Origin: an uncultured Pelagibacteraceae bacterium
GTDB taxonomy: Bacteria > Pseudomonadota > Alphaproteobacteria > Pelagibacterales > Pelagibacteraceae
DNA: 64,000 nt
Direction of reading: 5' to 3'
Assembly: GCA_902634455.1 (NCBI GenBank)
Contig: CACPKQ010000001.1
Location: 1 to 64,000 of the forward strand
The notes beneath the pieces were generated by a model. That model was not told where the DNA came from and did not search any database. It worked only from the letters and a program-made list of their open reading frames with translations. The position numbers were made by a program, and so were the translations under genes. Shown in pieces: positions 1-9,121 of the stretch. The first letter of the stretch is position 1, and each line of letters opens with the position of its first letter.

Positions 1-1859
1 CACAAGCTAAAGTTTTAGAAAATGCTGAAGGAGCAAGAACAACTCCTTCTGTTGTTGCGTTTACAGATAATGAAGAAAAATTAATTGGTCAACCTGCTAA
101 AAGGCAGGCAGTCACAAATCCAGAAAATACAATTTTTGCAGTTAAAAGATTAATTGGAAGAAATTTTGAAGATCCAACAGTGAAAAAAGATATTCAAACA
201 TCTCCTTTTAAAATTATAAATTCTGATAAAGGTGACGCTTGGATAGAGGCTAAGGGACAAAAATATTCACCATCACAAATTTCTGCCTTTGTTTTACAAA
301 AAATGAAAGAAACAGCTGAAAAATATTTAGGTCAAGAGGTAACTAAAGCTGTAATTACTGTTCCAGCATATTTTAATGATGCTCAAAGACAAGCAACAAA
401 AGATGCTGGAAAAATTGCAGGTCTCGAAGTTTTAAGAATTATAAACGAACCAACTGCTGCATCATTGGCTTACGGTTTAGATAAAAAGACTAATAAAAAA
501 ATTGCAGTTTATGATTTAGGTGGAGGTACTTTTGATGTATCAATTCTTGAATTGGGTGACGGTGTTTTTGAAGTAAAATCTACTAATGGTGATACATTTT
601 TAGGTGGAGAAGATTTTGACAATACAATCGTTGAATATTTATTAAATGAATTTAAAAAAGAAAGTGGAATTGATTTAAAATCAGACAAATTAGCTCTACA
701 AAGATTAAAAGAAGCTGCAGAAAAAGCTAAAATTGAACTTTCTTCTGCTGCACAAACTGAAATAAATTTACCTTTTATTACAGCTGATAAAACTGGTCCT
801 AAACATATAAACTTAAAAATGACTAGGGCAAAATTAGAAGCATTGGTGGAAGACTTAATTTCTAGAACAATCCCTCCATGTAAAACTGCTTTAAAAGATG
901 CTGGATTGTCTGCTGGAGAAATTAATGAAGTAGTTTTAGTTGGTGGAATGACAAGAATGCCAAAAGTAATGGAAGAAGTTAAAAATTTTTTTGGTAAAGA
1001 ACCAAATAAATCAGTAAATCCTGATGAAGTAGTTGCAATGGGAGCAGCTATTCAGGCAGGAGTATTACAAGGAGATGTTAAAGATGTATTATTGCTAGAT
1101 GTAACACCTCTTTCTCTTGGAATTGAAACTTTAGGTGGTGTTTCAACTAAGTTGATTGATAAAAATACAACAATACCAACTAAAAAAAGTCAGGTATTTT
1201 CAACTGCGGAAGATAATCAGCCTGCAGTATCAATTAGAGTTTTACAGGGTGAAAGAGAGATGGCATCAGACAATAAAATTTTAGGAAACTTTGAGCTAGT
1301 AGGTATAGCACCAGCTCCAAGAGGAGTTCCGCAAATTGAAGTAACCTTTGATATAGATGCAAATGGTATTGTTAATGTTTCAGCAAAAGATAAAGGAACT
1401 GGAAAAGAACAAAAAATTCAAATTCAAGCTTCTGGTGGCTTAAGTGAAGAAGAAATTAATAAAATGGTTAAAGAAGCAGAATCAAATAAAGAAGCTGATA
1501 AAAAAAAAAGAGATGCTGTTGATTCAAGAAATCAAGCAGATACTTTATTACATTCAACGGAAAAAAATTTAAAAGAACATGGAAGCAAAGTTTCTGAGAC
1601 AGATAAAAAAGCTATTGAAAATGCATCAGCTAACTTGAGAAATGCATTAAAAGGAACTGATGTTGAAGATATAAAGAAAAAAACCCAAGAATTAGTTCAA
1701 GCATCAATGAAAATGGGCGAGGCAATATATAAATCCCAACAAAGTGCTAAACCTGGTGATGCACCCAAAGATACAAAAAAAGAAGGAAAAAAAGACGATA
1801 ACGTTGTTGATGCAGACTTTGAAGAAGTAAAAGACGACAATAAAGAAAAAAGCGCCTAA
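1..1859 (+). CDS. dnaK: Chaperone DnaK (Hsp70), 5'-partial
   Basis: ATP-driven Hsp70 chaperone that binds unfolded polypeptides in the cytoplasm with DnaJ and GrpE. The reading frame is open from base 3, beginning [16 protein letters not shown], so about 25 N-terminal residues lie outside the window; the ORF-track start at 180 is only an internal GTG. Seen: phosphate-binding [11 protein letters not shown], the [12 protein letters not shown] segment, the interdomain linker [19 protein letters not shown], a substrate-binding domain, a helical lid and the acidic tail [10 protein letters not shown]. The 618 residues visible match a normal full length of about 640. dnaJ follows after 28 bases on the same strand, the usual pairing. 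Identification is secure. Confidence 0.98.
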   Translation, partial: QAKVLENAEGARTTPSVVAFTDNEEKLIGQPAKRQAVTNPENTIFAVKRLIGRNFEDPTVKKDIQTSPFKIINSDKGDAWIEAKGQKYSPSQISAFVLQKMKETAEKYLGQEVTKAVITVPAYFNDAQRQATKDAGKIAGLEVLRIINEPTAASLAYGLDKKTNKKIAVYDLGGGTFDVSILELGDGVFEVKSTNGDTFLGGEDFDNTIVEYLLNEFKKESGIDLKSDKLALQRLKEAAEKAKIELSSAAQTEINLPFITADKTGPKHINLKMTRAKLEALVEDLISRTIPPCKTALKDAGLSAGEINEVVLVGGMTRMPKVMEEVKNFFGKEPNKSVNPDEVVAMGAAIQAGVLQGDVKDVLLLDVTPLSLGIETLGGVSTKLIDKNTTIPTKKSQVFSTAEDNQPAVSIRVLQGEREMASDNKILGNFELVGIAPAPRGVPQIEVTFDIDANGIVNVSAKDKGTGKEQKIQIQASGGLSEEEINKMVKEAESNKEADKKKRDAVDSRNQADTLLHSTEKNLKEHGSKVSETDKKAIENASANLRNALKGTDVEDIKKKTQELVQASMKMGEAIYKSQQSAKPGDAPKDTKKEGKKDDNVVDADFEEVKDDNKEKSA

Positions 1860-1887
1860 GCTAACAACTGATTGTCTATAATTAGTT

Positions 1888-3012
1888 ATGGCAAAAAGAG
1901 ATTATTATGACGTCTTAGGTGTAAAAAAAAGTTCTACTCCAGATCAAATAAAATCAGCTTATAGAAAATTAGCAGTAAAATATCATCCTGATAAAAATAA
2001 AGGTGATAAAGCAGCTGAAGAAAAATTTAAAGAAGCTTCTGAAGCATATCACATTTTGTCAAATTCTGAGAGAAAACAAAACTATGATAATTTTGGTCAT
2101 GCAGCCTTTGAAAATGGAGCAGGCGGAAGAGGAGGATTTAACAATTTTGATTTCTCAAGTAATTTTTCAGATATTTTTGAAGATTTCTTTGGTGAAGGAT
2201 TTGGAGGTGGTAGAAGAAGTAGAAAATCAAGTCATAGAGGATCTGATTTAAGATATGATTTATCAATTACTTTGGAAGAAGCATTCACTGGAAAAAAACA
2301 AGATATTAAATTTTCAACATCGGAAAAATGTGACACTTGTAAAGGAAGCGGTTCAAAACCTGGGCATGAAGCTGGCTCTTGTTCAATGTGTGGAGGTCAT
2401 GGTCAAGTAAGATCTAGCCAAGGCTTTTTTACTGTTCAACAAACTTGCCCTCAATGTTCAGGGTCGGGAGAAGAAATTACAAATCCTTGCACAACATGTA
2501 ATGGACAAGGAAAAAAACAAGCATCTAAAAGATTATCAGTTACAATTCCCAAAGGTGTTGATGATGGAACAAGAATAAGACTTGCAGGAAAAGGTGAGGC
2601 AGGATCTAGAGGTGCCGGAAATGGTGATTTATATTTATTTATTAACGTATATTCTCATGATTTATTTAAAAGATCTGAAGAAAATCTATTTTTTGAATGT
2701 CCAATTTCTATTGCAGATGCAGCACTAGGAACGGCTATAGAAATTCCAACAATAGATGGTGGAAAGGCAAAAATTAAAATACCATCAGGAACACAAAGTG
2801 GAAAGCAATTTAGATTGAAAGGTAAAGGAATGCCTTTTATGAGGGGAAGTGGAACTGGAGATCTTTATGTACAAGTTAATACTGAAGTTCCTGTTTCATT
2901 AAACAAAGAACAAAAAGAATTACTTGAAAAATTTAGAGAAATTGAAAATGAAAAGTCAAACCCAAGTATTAAAAAATTCTTTCAAAAAGCTAAAAGTTTC
3001 TGGAAAAATTAA
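1888..3012 (+). CDS. dnaJ: Chaperone protein DnaJ (Hsp40)
   Basis: Co-chaperone that delivers substrates to DnaK and stimulates its ATPase. The 374-residue protein has the full type I layout: J domain at about 1-70 with the HPD motif at 33-35 (YHPDKNKG), a Gly/Phe-rich linker (about 75-115), four CxxCxGxG zinc-binding repeats (CDTCKGSG, CSMCGGHG, CPQCSGSG, CTTCNGQG), then two C-terminal substrate-binding beta domains. It starts at ATG 28 bases after dnaK and is probably co-transcribed with it. The small in-frame shadow at 2003-2251 in another frame is not a gene. Confidence 0.98.
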   Translation: MAKRDYYDVLGVKKSSTPDQIKSAYRKLAVKYHPDKNKGDKAAEEKFKEASEAYHILSNSERKQNYDNFGHAAFENGAGGRGGFNNFDFSSNFSDIFEDFFGEGFGGGRRSRKSSHRGSDLRYDLSITLEEAFTGKKQDIKFSTSEKCDTCKGSGSKPGHEAGSCSMCGGHGQVRSSQGFFTVQQTCPQCSGSGEEITNPCTTCNGQGKKQASKRLSVTIPKGVDDGTRIRLAGKGEAGSRGAGNGDLYLFINVYSHDLFKRSEENLFFECPISIADAALGTAIEIPTIDGGKAKIKIPSGTQSGKQFRLKGKGMPFMRGSGTGDLYVQVNTEVPVSLNKEQKELLEKFREIENEKSNPSIKKFFQKAKSFWKN

Positions 3013-3015
3013 AAA

Positions 3016-3183
3016 ATGGGACTAGAAGAAATCATCCCCGCAATTTTTTTAATTGCAGTTTTGATCTTGATTATTCCAAATTTTTTAAAAACTAATTTAA
3101 AATTAAAACAATTAATTCAGAATTTATTTGTTTGGTTTATAATAGTTGTATCTATTGTAATAATTTCATATCTTATTTTATAA
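3016..3183 (+). CDS. Small two-helix membrane protein (55 aa), unknown function
   Basis: This gene is too short for the ORF track. It starts at ATG three bases after the dnaJ stop and encodes MGLEEIIPAIFLIAVLILII, then a short basic loop (NFLKTNLKLKQLIQ), then a second hydrophobic stretch ending ISYLIL. Two membrane helices joined by a positively charged loop are predicted by eye. Its TAA stop overlaps the ATG of the next gene (TAATG), which argues for translational coupling and for the downstream start at 3183. I do not recognise the family. Chance is possible for so short an ORF, but the tight fit between both neighbours supports a real gene. Confidence 0.6.
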   Translation: MGLEEIIPAIFLIAVLILIIPNFLKTNLKLKQLIQNLFVWFIIVVSIVIISYLIL

Positions 3184-4499
3184 TGAAGAAAAAAATAATT
3201 TTTATAACTTTATTTTGCTTAATTTTATTTTTTTTATTTCAAATTCTCTTTTCTAGTAAATATAACTACAAAAATATTTATAAAAATATATCTTACGAAA
3301 ATCGCCAAATAATTAAAAAATATCTTAAATTAAGTACTAATTACATTAAATATGAAGTTTTTTATGAAAATTATTCTGATTTTCCCAGTACAGCTTTGAT
3401 AGACCTAGATTTCCAAAAAATTAAAATCGAAAAATTTACTAATAGGATCAACAGTACAAAAGCAGTTGGATATTTAGATCTTTATAACAATAAAATTATT
3501 CTCGTATCTGGTAATGGAAATTTCTTGTTTCTTGATAAGAGTAATCTTTCTAAAGACACAAAACAAATTACAATAAAATCTAATTTGAAAAATATTATAA
3601 AAGATGAATTATTTTTTAATAAAACATCTTCATCGTTCAATGATGCAATTTCCGTAAATGACATCTTAATAGATGATGATACAATTTACATGAGCTTTGC
3701 GAGAGAAATAGAGGATAGTTGCTACAACACATCAATCATTAAAGCAGAAATGAATACAGATTTTTTAGAATTTGAGGATTTTTTTACTTATCCAGATTGT
3801 GCGATTTTAGATAAAAGTAAATCTGAAAGGGAACTAAAATTTAATGCCCAAGCGTCTGGTGGCAGAATGGCAATCTACAACGAGGGCGACTCCAAAAAAA
3901 TGCTTTTTACCACTGGTACTTTTTTAATTAATTCAAATGCTCAAAAAGATGAATCAAATTTAGGAAAAATATTATTGATAAATTTAGAAAATGGAAAAGG
4001 TGAAATATTTGCTAAAGGTTTTAGAAATCCACAAGGTTTACTTGTTAAAAATGATATTATTTTAACGAGCAGTCACGGTCCTAAAGGGGGAGATGAAATT
4101 AATAAAATTTTATATGGTAAAAATTATGGATGGCCAATTTCTTCTTACGGTACAGAATATAGATATAAAAAAAATGCTAATCTTAAATACAAAAAAAATC
4201 ATTCAAGTCATGGATTTGAAGAACCAGTTTTTTCTTTTGTACCTTCCGTAGGTTTGTCTCAAATTGTTGATGTTAATAATAATTTTAACAATAAATGGAA
4301 AAATAATATATTGGTAACATCTTTAAAAGGAAGCAGCATATTCAGATTGACAATGAATGAGGATTACTCGAAAATAATTTCTAAAGAGAGAATAATAGTT
4401 AATGAAAGAATAAGAGATATCGTTTACGACACAAAAAATAAAGCTTTTTATCTTTTATTAGAGGATAGTAAAAGTCTTACAATAATTAAAAATAAATAA
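3183..4499 (+). CDS. Membrane-anchored glucose/sorbosone dehydrogenase-like beta-propeller protein
   Basis: Likely a periplasmic PQQ-type sugar dehydrogenase relative (GSDH fold). I place the start at ATG 3183, not at 3132 as in the track: the true N terminus is MKKKIIFITLFCLILFFLFQ, a basic segment and a membrane anchor or signal, and it overlaps the stop of the 55-aa gene. The C-terminal half carries the family signature: GFRNPQGL, SSHGPKGGDEINKI and KNYGWPISSYGTEY. The N-terminal half is diverged, with weaker repeats. Length (about 438 aa) fits one six-bladed propeller with an anchor. The substrate and the presence of PQQ cannot be read from the sequence. It heads a run of three oxidoreductase-like genes lying between dnaJ and dapB. 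Confidence 0.72.
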   Translation: MKKKIIFITLFCLILFFLFQILFSSKYNYKNIYKNISYENRQIIKKYLKLSTNYIKYEVFYENYSDFPSTALIDLDFQKIKIEKFTNRINSTKAVGYLDLYNNKIILVSGNGNFLFLDKSNLSKDTKQITIKSNLKNIIKDELFFNKTSSSFNDAISVNDILIDDDTIYMSFAREIEDSCYNTSIIKAEMNTDFLEFEDFFTYPDCAILDKSKSERELKFNAQASGGRMAIYNEGDSKKMLFTTGTFLINSNAQKDESNLGKILLINLENGKGEIFAKGFRNPQGLLVKNDIILTSSHGPKGGDEINKILYGKNYGWPISSYGTEYRYKKNANLKYKKNHSSHGFEEPVFSFVPSVGLSQIVDVNNNFNNKWKNNILVTSLKGSSIFRLTMNEDYSKIISKERIIVNERIRDIVYDTKNKAFYLLLEDSKSLTIIKNK

Positions 4500-4503
4500 T
4501 TTT

Positions 4504-5508
4504 TTGACTAAAATAATTTTAGGAACTGCAAAACTAGGTTGGGATATATCAAATAAAAACTATAACAATCAAATAAAAGTAATTGAATTTTTTTTAAAAA
4601 AAAATTATCAAATTCACATATCTGCTAACTATGGTTATAGTCTAAACAGAATAAGAAAGATAAAAATTCTCAGTAAAAGCAAATCTTCTTTTTTACTAAA
4701 GATCTCTTTTAATAATCAAGAAAGTTTTATCCATGAATTAATTTATTCTTCTATGATGATTGGAAGTAACAAAAAAATTGATATTCAAATAGATGAGTCT
4801 TTTCAAACAAAAAATTTAGTTTCCTTATTACAAACAATTCAAATTACAAAAAATTTAACAAATATTAATAAGATTTTATTTACACCTATGACCTATAATC
4901 AAAATGAATTTTTAAAGAAAAATTTTTCAAAATTTGATTTTACAATTCATTATTCATTTGTAGAAAGAAGTGTTAATAATAATCTTTTATCAAATAAAAA
5001 AAGTAGAAAGATCATCGCTCTCAGAGCTTTAGGAAAAGGATTTAGAAATTTTTCTTTTGATGATTTTTATAAGAAAAAAACCAGATACAATCATAAAAAA
5101 TTAAACAAAACTCTTTTAAAGTTAAATTTAAGTGAGCTTGAAGCTAGAGCTTTATACGTATTTAATAATAAATCTTTAAGTAAGGTTGTTATTTCAACAA
5201 GCAAATTAAAAAATTTATTTGAACTGTTCAAGTTGGAGAAAAAAAAATTAGAAATTAAAAAATGGAAAATTCTTGAAAGGTATTCAATTAAAAATTTTAC
5301 AATTAAAAAAACTAGTAAACCCTTATATCAAAATTCATTTACAAAAAAACATAACCCACAAATTTTTTTTAAATCTCTTAATTTTCTTAGAAAGAAAAAC
5401 TTAATAAGCAAAAGATACTTTTTAGTAGGTATATACCATTTAAACATAGGATTAATTAATTTATTAATTAATTTTTTTAAAATTAAAATTATAAGTTTAC
5501 TAAAATGA
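4504..5508 (+). CDS. Degenerate aldo-keto reductase-like protein
   Basis: The fold resembles the aldo/keto reductase TIM barrel: an opening strand IILGTAKLG, a 'YG' after the first helix (HISANYGYS), and a later segment (FTIHYSFVERSVNNNLL) matching the AKR strand that normally reads like QVEYNLLER. The usual DTAxxYG has become HISANYG, so the catalytic Asp is missing, and no clear catalytic His strand is seen. It may be a pseudo-enzyme or have altered chemistry. The start is TTG at 4504, the only start in frame before the first conserved strand. The stop overlaps the next ATG (ATGA). The basic C-terminal 60 residues have no counterpart that I recognise. Confidence 0.55.
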   Translation: MTKIILGTAKLGWDISNKNYNNQIKVIEFFLKKNYQIHISANYGYSLNRIRKIKILSKSKSSFLLKISFNNQESFIHELIYSSMMIGSNKKIDIQIDESFQTKNLVSLLQTIQITKNLTNINKILFTPMTYNQNEFLKKNFSKFDFTIHYSFVERSVNNNLLSNKKSRKIIALRALGKGFRNFSFDDFYKKKTRYNHKKLNKTLLKLNLSELEARALYVFNNKSLSKVVISTSKLKNLFELFKLEKKKLEIKKWKILERYSIKNFTIKKTSKPLYQNSFTKKHNPQIFFKSLNFLRKKNLISKRYFLVGIYHLNIGLINLLINFFKIKIISLLK

Positions 5509-6755
5509 TTTATGATTATTTAATCATCGGGAGTGGACCAGCTGGTAGTATCCTTGCAAAATCTCTCCCTACAAAATCTAAAATATTAATTGTTGATATT
5601 GCTAAAAACAGTGATCACTATAAAACACAAAATTTCAAGCACCCTTTAATAAACTTTTGCACATCAAATTATAAAATCAGATATAGCAATCGACTTGGGG
5701 GAAATTCAGTTTTATGGAATAACAAATTATCGATATTATCACCGCATGAATTCAGAGATATGGGTTTTTTATTTTCTTATGATGAATACAAAAAATACTC
5801 TTCTGAAATTATCAAAATTTTAAACTTAAAAAAAATAAAAAAAAAATATAATCCAACTTTTCTAGAAGTTTTTAGAGCAAAGTTAGATAATATATTTACC
5901 CTCATGAATTTAAAAAAAAATAAAAATATAAAAATACTGAAAGGTCATTTTCCGGTTAAAATAATTTTTGATAAAAATAAAAAAAGGGTAAAAGGAATTA
6001 CTTTTAAAAACAAAATTAAAAATAAAACATATTATTTTAAGAAAAATCTAGTTCTGTGTGCAGGCAATTTCGGAAACGTTTTCATGATAAAAAATTTTTT
6101 TAAAAAAAATAGAAATTCTGGCAAAATTCTATGCGATCATCCTCATATCAGTATAAATATTGATTTTACCTTATCCAAAAAATTTTTAGAATTTAAAAAA
6201 AAATTTAATTATGAGAAAAAAATTGTTTATGAAAAACTGTATACAAAAGTGAATAAACCGCTTTATACAGTTCAATTAAAAAAAAACTTTGATAACAAAT
6301 CAAAATCATTATTTTTTAAATTTGTTAATATTATTCTGCATAAACTAAAAATTAAATCCTTTTATAATTTAGAATTTGTTTTTTCTCAGAAAAAAAATAA
6401 ATCAAGATCAATTGATTTAAATAGTTATTCAAAAATTGAAAACTCAAAAAAATTAGATGTTTTTTATAAAATCCAAAAAAAAGAACTAGAAAATATTAAA
6501 GATAATATTGAACAAATTGTTAAAAGAAAAATATCTAGTTTTTCCGAATTAGTAATTGGAAATCATCCATGTTGTTCTAATCCTATGGGAAAAAATAAAA
6601 TTTCTAGCGTTGTGGATAAAAATTTAAAACTTAATAAATATAAAAATGTATATCTTTGTGGTTCAGATGTGTTTCCAAATAGTGGACTAACAAATCCAAC
6701 CTTTACTATAATGGTATTATCTCGTAGATTAGCAAAATACTTATCATTAAATTAA
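5505..6755 (+). CDS. GMC-family FAD-dependent oxidoreductase
   Basis: Flavoenzyme of the glucose-methanol-choline type. The N-terminal Rossmann motif is clear (YLIIGSGPAGSILAKSL), followed by a substrate/FAD segment with GGNSVLWNN. The C-terminal GMC domain is well kept: GNHPCCSNPMGKN, VVDKNLKLNKYKNVYLCGSD and FPNSGLTNPTFTIMVLSRRL. At 416 aa it is shorter than typical family members (about 500-550), so the middle substrate domain is reduced. It overlaps the AKR-like gene by four bases and ends one base before dapB, so it is likely co-transcribed with both. Substrate unknown; the neighbouring GSDH-like gene hints at a sugar or alcohol. Confidence 0.75.
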   Translation: MIYDYLIIGSGPAGSILAKSLPTKSKILIVDIAKNSDHYKTQNFKHPLINFCTSNYKIRYSNRLGGNSVLWNNKLSILSPHEFRDMGFLFSYDEYKKYSSEIIKILNLKKIKKKYNPTFLEVFRAKLDNIFTLMNLKKNKNIKILKGHFPVKIIFDKNKKRVKGITFKNKIKNKTYYFKKNLVLCAGNFGNVFMIKNFFKKNRNSGKILCDHPHISINIDFTLSKKFLEFKKKFNYEKKIVYEKLYTKVNKPLYTVQLKKNFDNKSKSLFFKFVNIILHKLKIKSFYNLEFVFSQKKNKSRSIDLNSYSKIENSKKLDVFYKIQKKELENIKDNIEQIVKRKISSFSELVIGNHPCCSNPMGKNKISSVVDKNLKLNKYKNVYLCGSDVFPNSGLTNPTFTIMVLSRRLAKYLSLN

Positions 6756-6756
6756 A

Positions 6757-7533
6757 ATGACAAAAATTAACTTAGCTATAACTGGATGTTTAGGACGTAT
6801 GGGTCAACAAATAATCAAATCTACAAAAAAAGACAAAAATTTTCACATAGTGAGCCTAACTGAGAATAAAAAAACAAATAAAAAGGTTCATGGAATTAAT
6901 ATTTATCAAAATACGGAACAGGCGTTTAAAAGTGCAAACGTAATTATAGATTTTACCATTCCAAAATGTACTCTTCAGGTTTTACAGATTGCATCAAAAT
7001 TAAGGAAAAAAGTAGTAATTGGAACCACAGGTTTTACTAAGAATGAAGAAAATTTAATAAAAAGATTTTCGCGTAAAATACCAATTTTAAAAGCTGGCAA
7101 TATGAGTTTGGGTATAAATCTTTTAATGTATTTAACAGAAATAGCATCTAGTTCTTTAGGAAGAGGTTTTTTAAGTAAAATTTTTGAAATTCATCACAAA
7201 CATAAAAAGGATTTTCCATCTGGGACTGCATTAATGTTGGCCAAAGGTATTGCTTTAGGAAAAAATAAAAATTTTTATAGTTTAGTTGGAAATAAATATT
7301 TCAATAAAAAAAATTTTCCTTATGGAAAAAAGATAAATTTTAACTCTATTAGAAAAGGCGAAGTTATAGGTAAACATGAAGTTAAATTTTCAAGTGGAAA
7401 AGAAATAATAACTCTTGATCATGAAGCATTTGATAGAGCTTTGTATTCTGAGGGGGCATTATCTGCTGCAAAATGGTTGATGAAAAAAAAGCCTGGCCTT
7501 TATTCTATGCGAGATCTTATGAATTTCAAATAA
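6757..7533 (+). CDS. dapB: 4-hydroxy-tetrahydrodipicolinate reductase
   Basis: NAD(P)H-dependent reductase of the lysine and diaminopimelate pathway, cytoplasmic. The 258-residue length is typical. The nucleotide-binding start AITGCLGRMGQQI, the IDFTIP strand, GTTGFTKNE, the catalytic region EIHHKHKKDFPSGTAL and the substrate segment SIRKGEVIGKHEV are all present. The stop TAA overlaps the ATG of nth (TAATG). dnaJ-dapB-nth is a familiar alphaproteobacterial order; here four extra genes separate dnaJ from dapB. Confidence 0.96.
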   Translation: MTKINLAITGCLGRMGQQIIKSTKKDKNFHIVSLTENKKTNKKVHGINIYQNTEQAFKSANVIIDFTIPKCTLQVLQIASKLRKKVVIGTTGFTKNEENLIKRFSRKIPILKAGNMSLGINLLMYLTEIASSSLGRGFLSKIFEIHHKHKKDFPSGTALMLAKGIALGKNKNFYSLVGNKYFNKKNFPYGKKINFNSIRKGEVIGKHEVKFSSGKEIITLDHEAFDRALYSEGALSAAKWLMKKKPGLYSMRDLMNFK

Positions 7534-8186
7534 TGAATGAAATTGAAAGAGCAAAAATCATAAATAAAACACTTAATAAACTTTATCCAAATATAGTCGT
7601 TCCTCTAAATAGTAGAAATGTTTTTACACTTTTAATATCAGTTCTTCTTTCTGCTCAATGTACAGATGTAAATGTAAATAATGTTACAAAAAATATCTAT
7701 CCTAAATATAATAAACCAGAACACTTTGTAAAATTAGGAAGAAAGAAAATTGAAAGTTTAATTAAGAGTATAGGCATTTTTAGAGTGAAGGCTAAAAGCG
7801 TTTATTTATTATCAAAACAACTTATTGAAAAACACAATGGAAAAGTTCCTGATAATTTTGAGGAACTTGAAAAACTTCCAGGCGTGGGACATAAAACGGC
7901 AAGTGTAGTTATGTCACAGGGATTTGGTCATCCAGCTTTTCCTGTAGACACTCATATTCATAGACTGGCTCAAAGATGGGGCTTAACTAAAGGCAAAAAT
8001 GTTATTCAAACAGAAAAGGATTTAAAGAGATTATTTCCTAAAAAATTTTGGAATAAACTTCACCTTCAAATAATTTATTATGGAAGAGAATATTGTAAAG
8101 CTAGAGAATGTTATGGTTTAACTTGTAAAATTTGTACTACTTGTTATCCTAAAAGAAAATCACCAATAAAAACAAAGAAAGCTTAA
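7533..8186 (+). CDS. nth: Endonuclease III (DNA glycosylase/AP lyase)
   Basis: Base-excision repair enzyme removing oxidised pyrimidines. The start is ATG 7533 (MNEIERAKII), overlapping the dapB stop; the track start at 7473 is an extension into dapB. Seen: LLSAQCTD, the helix-hairpin-helix LPGVGHKTASVV with the catalytic Lys, and PVDTHIHRLAQRWGL with the catalytic Asp. The C-terminal iron-sulfur region reads CKARECYGLTCKICTTC: first and last Cys have the usual separation of 16, but the second Cys of the classic C-x6-C-x2-C-x5-C pattern is replaced by Gly, with extra Cys at other positions. About 217 aa, normal length. Confidence 0.95.
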   Translation: MNEIERAKIINKTLNKLYPNIVVPLNSRNVFTLLISVLLSAQCTDVNVNNVTKNIYPKYNKPEHFVKLGRKKIESLIKSIGIFRVKAKSVYLLSKQLIEKHNGKVPDNFEELEKLPGVGHKTASVVMSQGFGHPAFPVDTHIHRLAQRWGLTKGKNVIQTEKDLKRLFPKKFWNKLHLQIIYYGREYCKARECYGLTCKICTTCYPKRKSPIKTKKA

Positions 8187-8188
8187 TT

Positions 8189-9121
8189 ATGAAAATTTTA
8201 GGAATAGGAAATGCAATTGTAGATGTTATTTGTAAAGTTGATGACAATTTTATTTCCCAAAACAATTTGACTAAAAGTACAATGAAATTAATTTTTGATG
8301 AAAATGAATTTAAAAAATTATTAACTAACCTTAAAATAGAAAAAACTGTTTCAGGTGGATCAGTAGCAAATTCAATAGTGGGTATATCTCAACTGGGTAA
8401 CAAAGTAGGATTCATAGGTAAAATATCTGATGATGCGCTTGGAAGTAAATATGAAGAAGGATTAAAAAAAGAAAATGTAAAATATTTTTATTCTAAAAAG
8501 AAAGAAGAATTACCAACAGGAACATGTTTAATTTTAGTTACACCAGACTCTGAAAGAACAATGTGCACATTTTTAGGTACTGCGGGAAAAATTAATGAAA
8601 CTGATGTTAACTCTGATGCAGTTAAACAAAGTGAAATAATATTTCTCGAAGGTTATTTATGGGATGAAGGTGAACCTAAAAAAGCTTTTGATAAAGCAAT
8701 TAATAATGCAAATAAAGTAGCTATGTCATTATCAGATCAATTTTGTGTTGATAGACATAAACCTCATTTTTTAAATTTAGTAAAAAATAAGCTAGATATT
8801 ACCTTTGCTAATCAGCAAGAAATCACTTCATTAATTGATGCTAAAAACTTTGAAGAGGTCATAAATTTTTGTAAACAACTTGGTAAATTAATAGTTGTTA
8901 CTAGAGGAGAAAATGGAGCAGTTGCAATAAAAGGTGACGAAGTAGTTGAATGTAGTGTTCAAAAAAATCTTAAAATTGTTGATTTAACTGGTGCAGGAGA
9001 TCTTTTTGCCGCTGGATTTTTACATGGTCATATAAATAATTTATCAATTAAGGAAAGTTTAGAAAAAGGAACAGAAATGTCATCTAAAATAATTCAACAA
9101 ATTGGCGCTAGAATAAGTTAA
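8189..9121 (+). CDS. PfkB-family carbohydrate/adenosine-type kinase
   Basis: Ribokinase-fold kinase phosphorylating a sugar or nucleoside with ATP. The 310 aa start MKILGIGNAIVDVICKVDD, close to the adenosine kinase subgroup. Seen: the substrate loop SGGSVANSIVGISQLG, GKISDDALG, a NQQEITSL strand, and the C-terminal anion-hole/catalytic motif VDLTGAGDLFAAGFLHG with the catalytic Asp. It begins two bases after nth, so is likely in the same transcript. Its last 14 bases overlap, on the opposite strand, the 3' end of the ArfA-like gene. The exact substrate is not determinable; adenosine or a related nucleoside is the best guess. Confidence 0.87.
   Translation: MKILGIGNAIVDVICKVDDNFISQNNLTKSTMKLIFDENEFKKLLTNLKIEKTVSGGSVANSIVGISQLGNKVGFIGKISDDALGSKYEEGLKKENVKYFYSKKKEELPTGTCLILVTPDSERTMCTFLGTAGKINETDVNSDAVKQSEIIFLEGYLWDEGEPKKAFDKAINNANKVAMSLSDQFCVDRHKPHFLNLVKNKLDITFANQQEITSLIDAKNFEEVINFCKQLGKLIVVTRGENGAVAIKGDEVVECSVQKNLKIVDLTGAGDLFAAGFLHGHINNLSIKESLEKGTEMSSKIIQQIGARIS

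Noticed and set aside
2003-2251. 82-aa ORF inside dnaJ
   Set aside because: Out-of-frame shadow of a confidently identified gene.
3132-3182. Upstream start of the GSDH-like ORF
   Set aside because: It overlaps the 55-aa gene in another frame and would bury the signal/anchor; ATG 3183 gives a normal N terminus.
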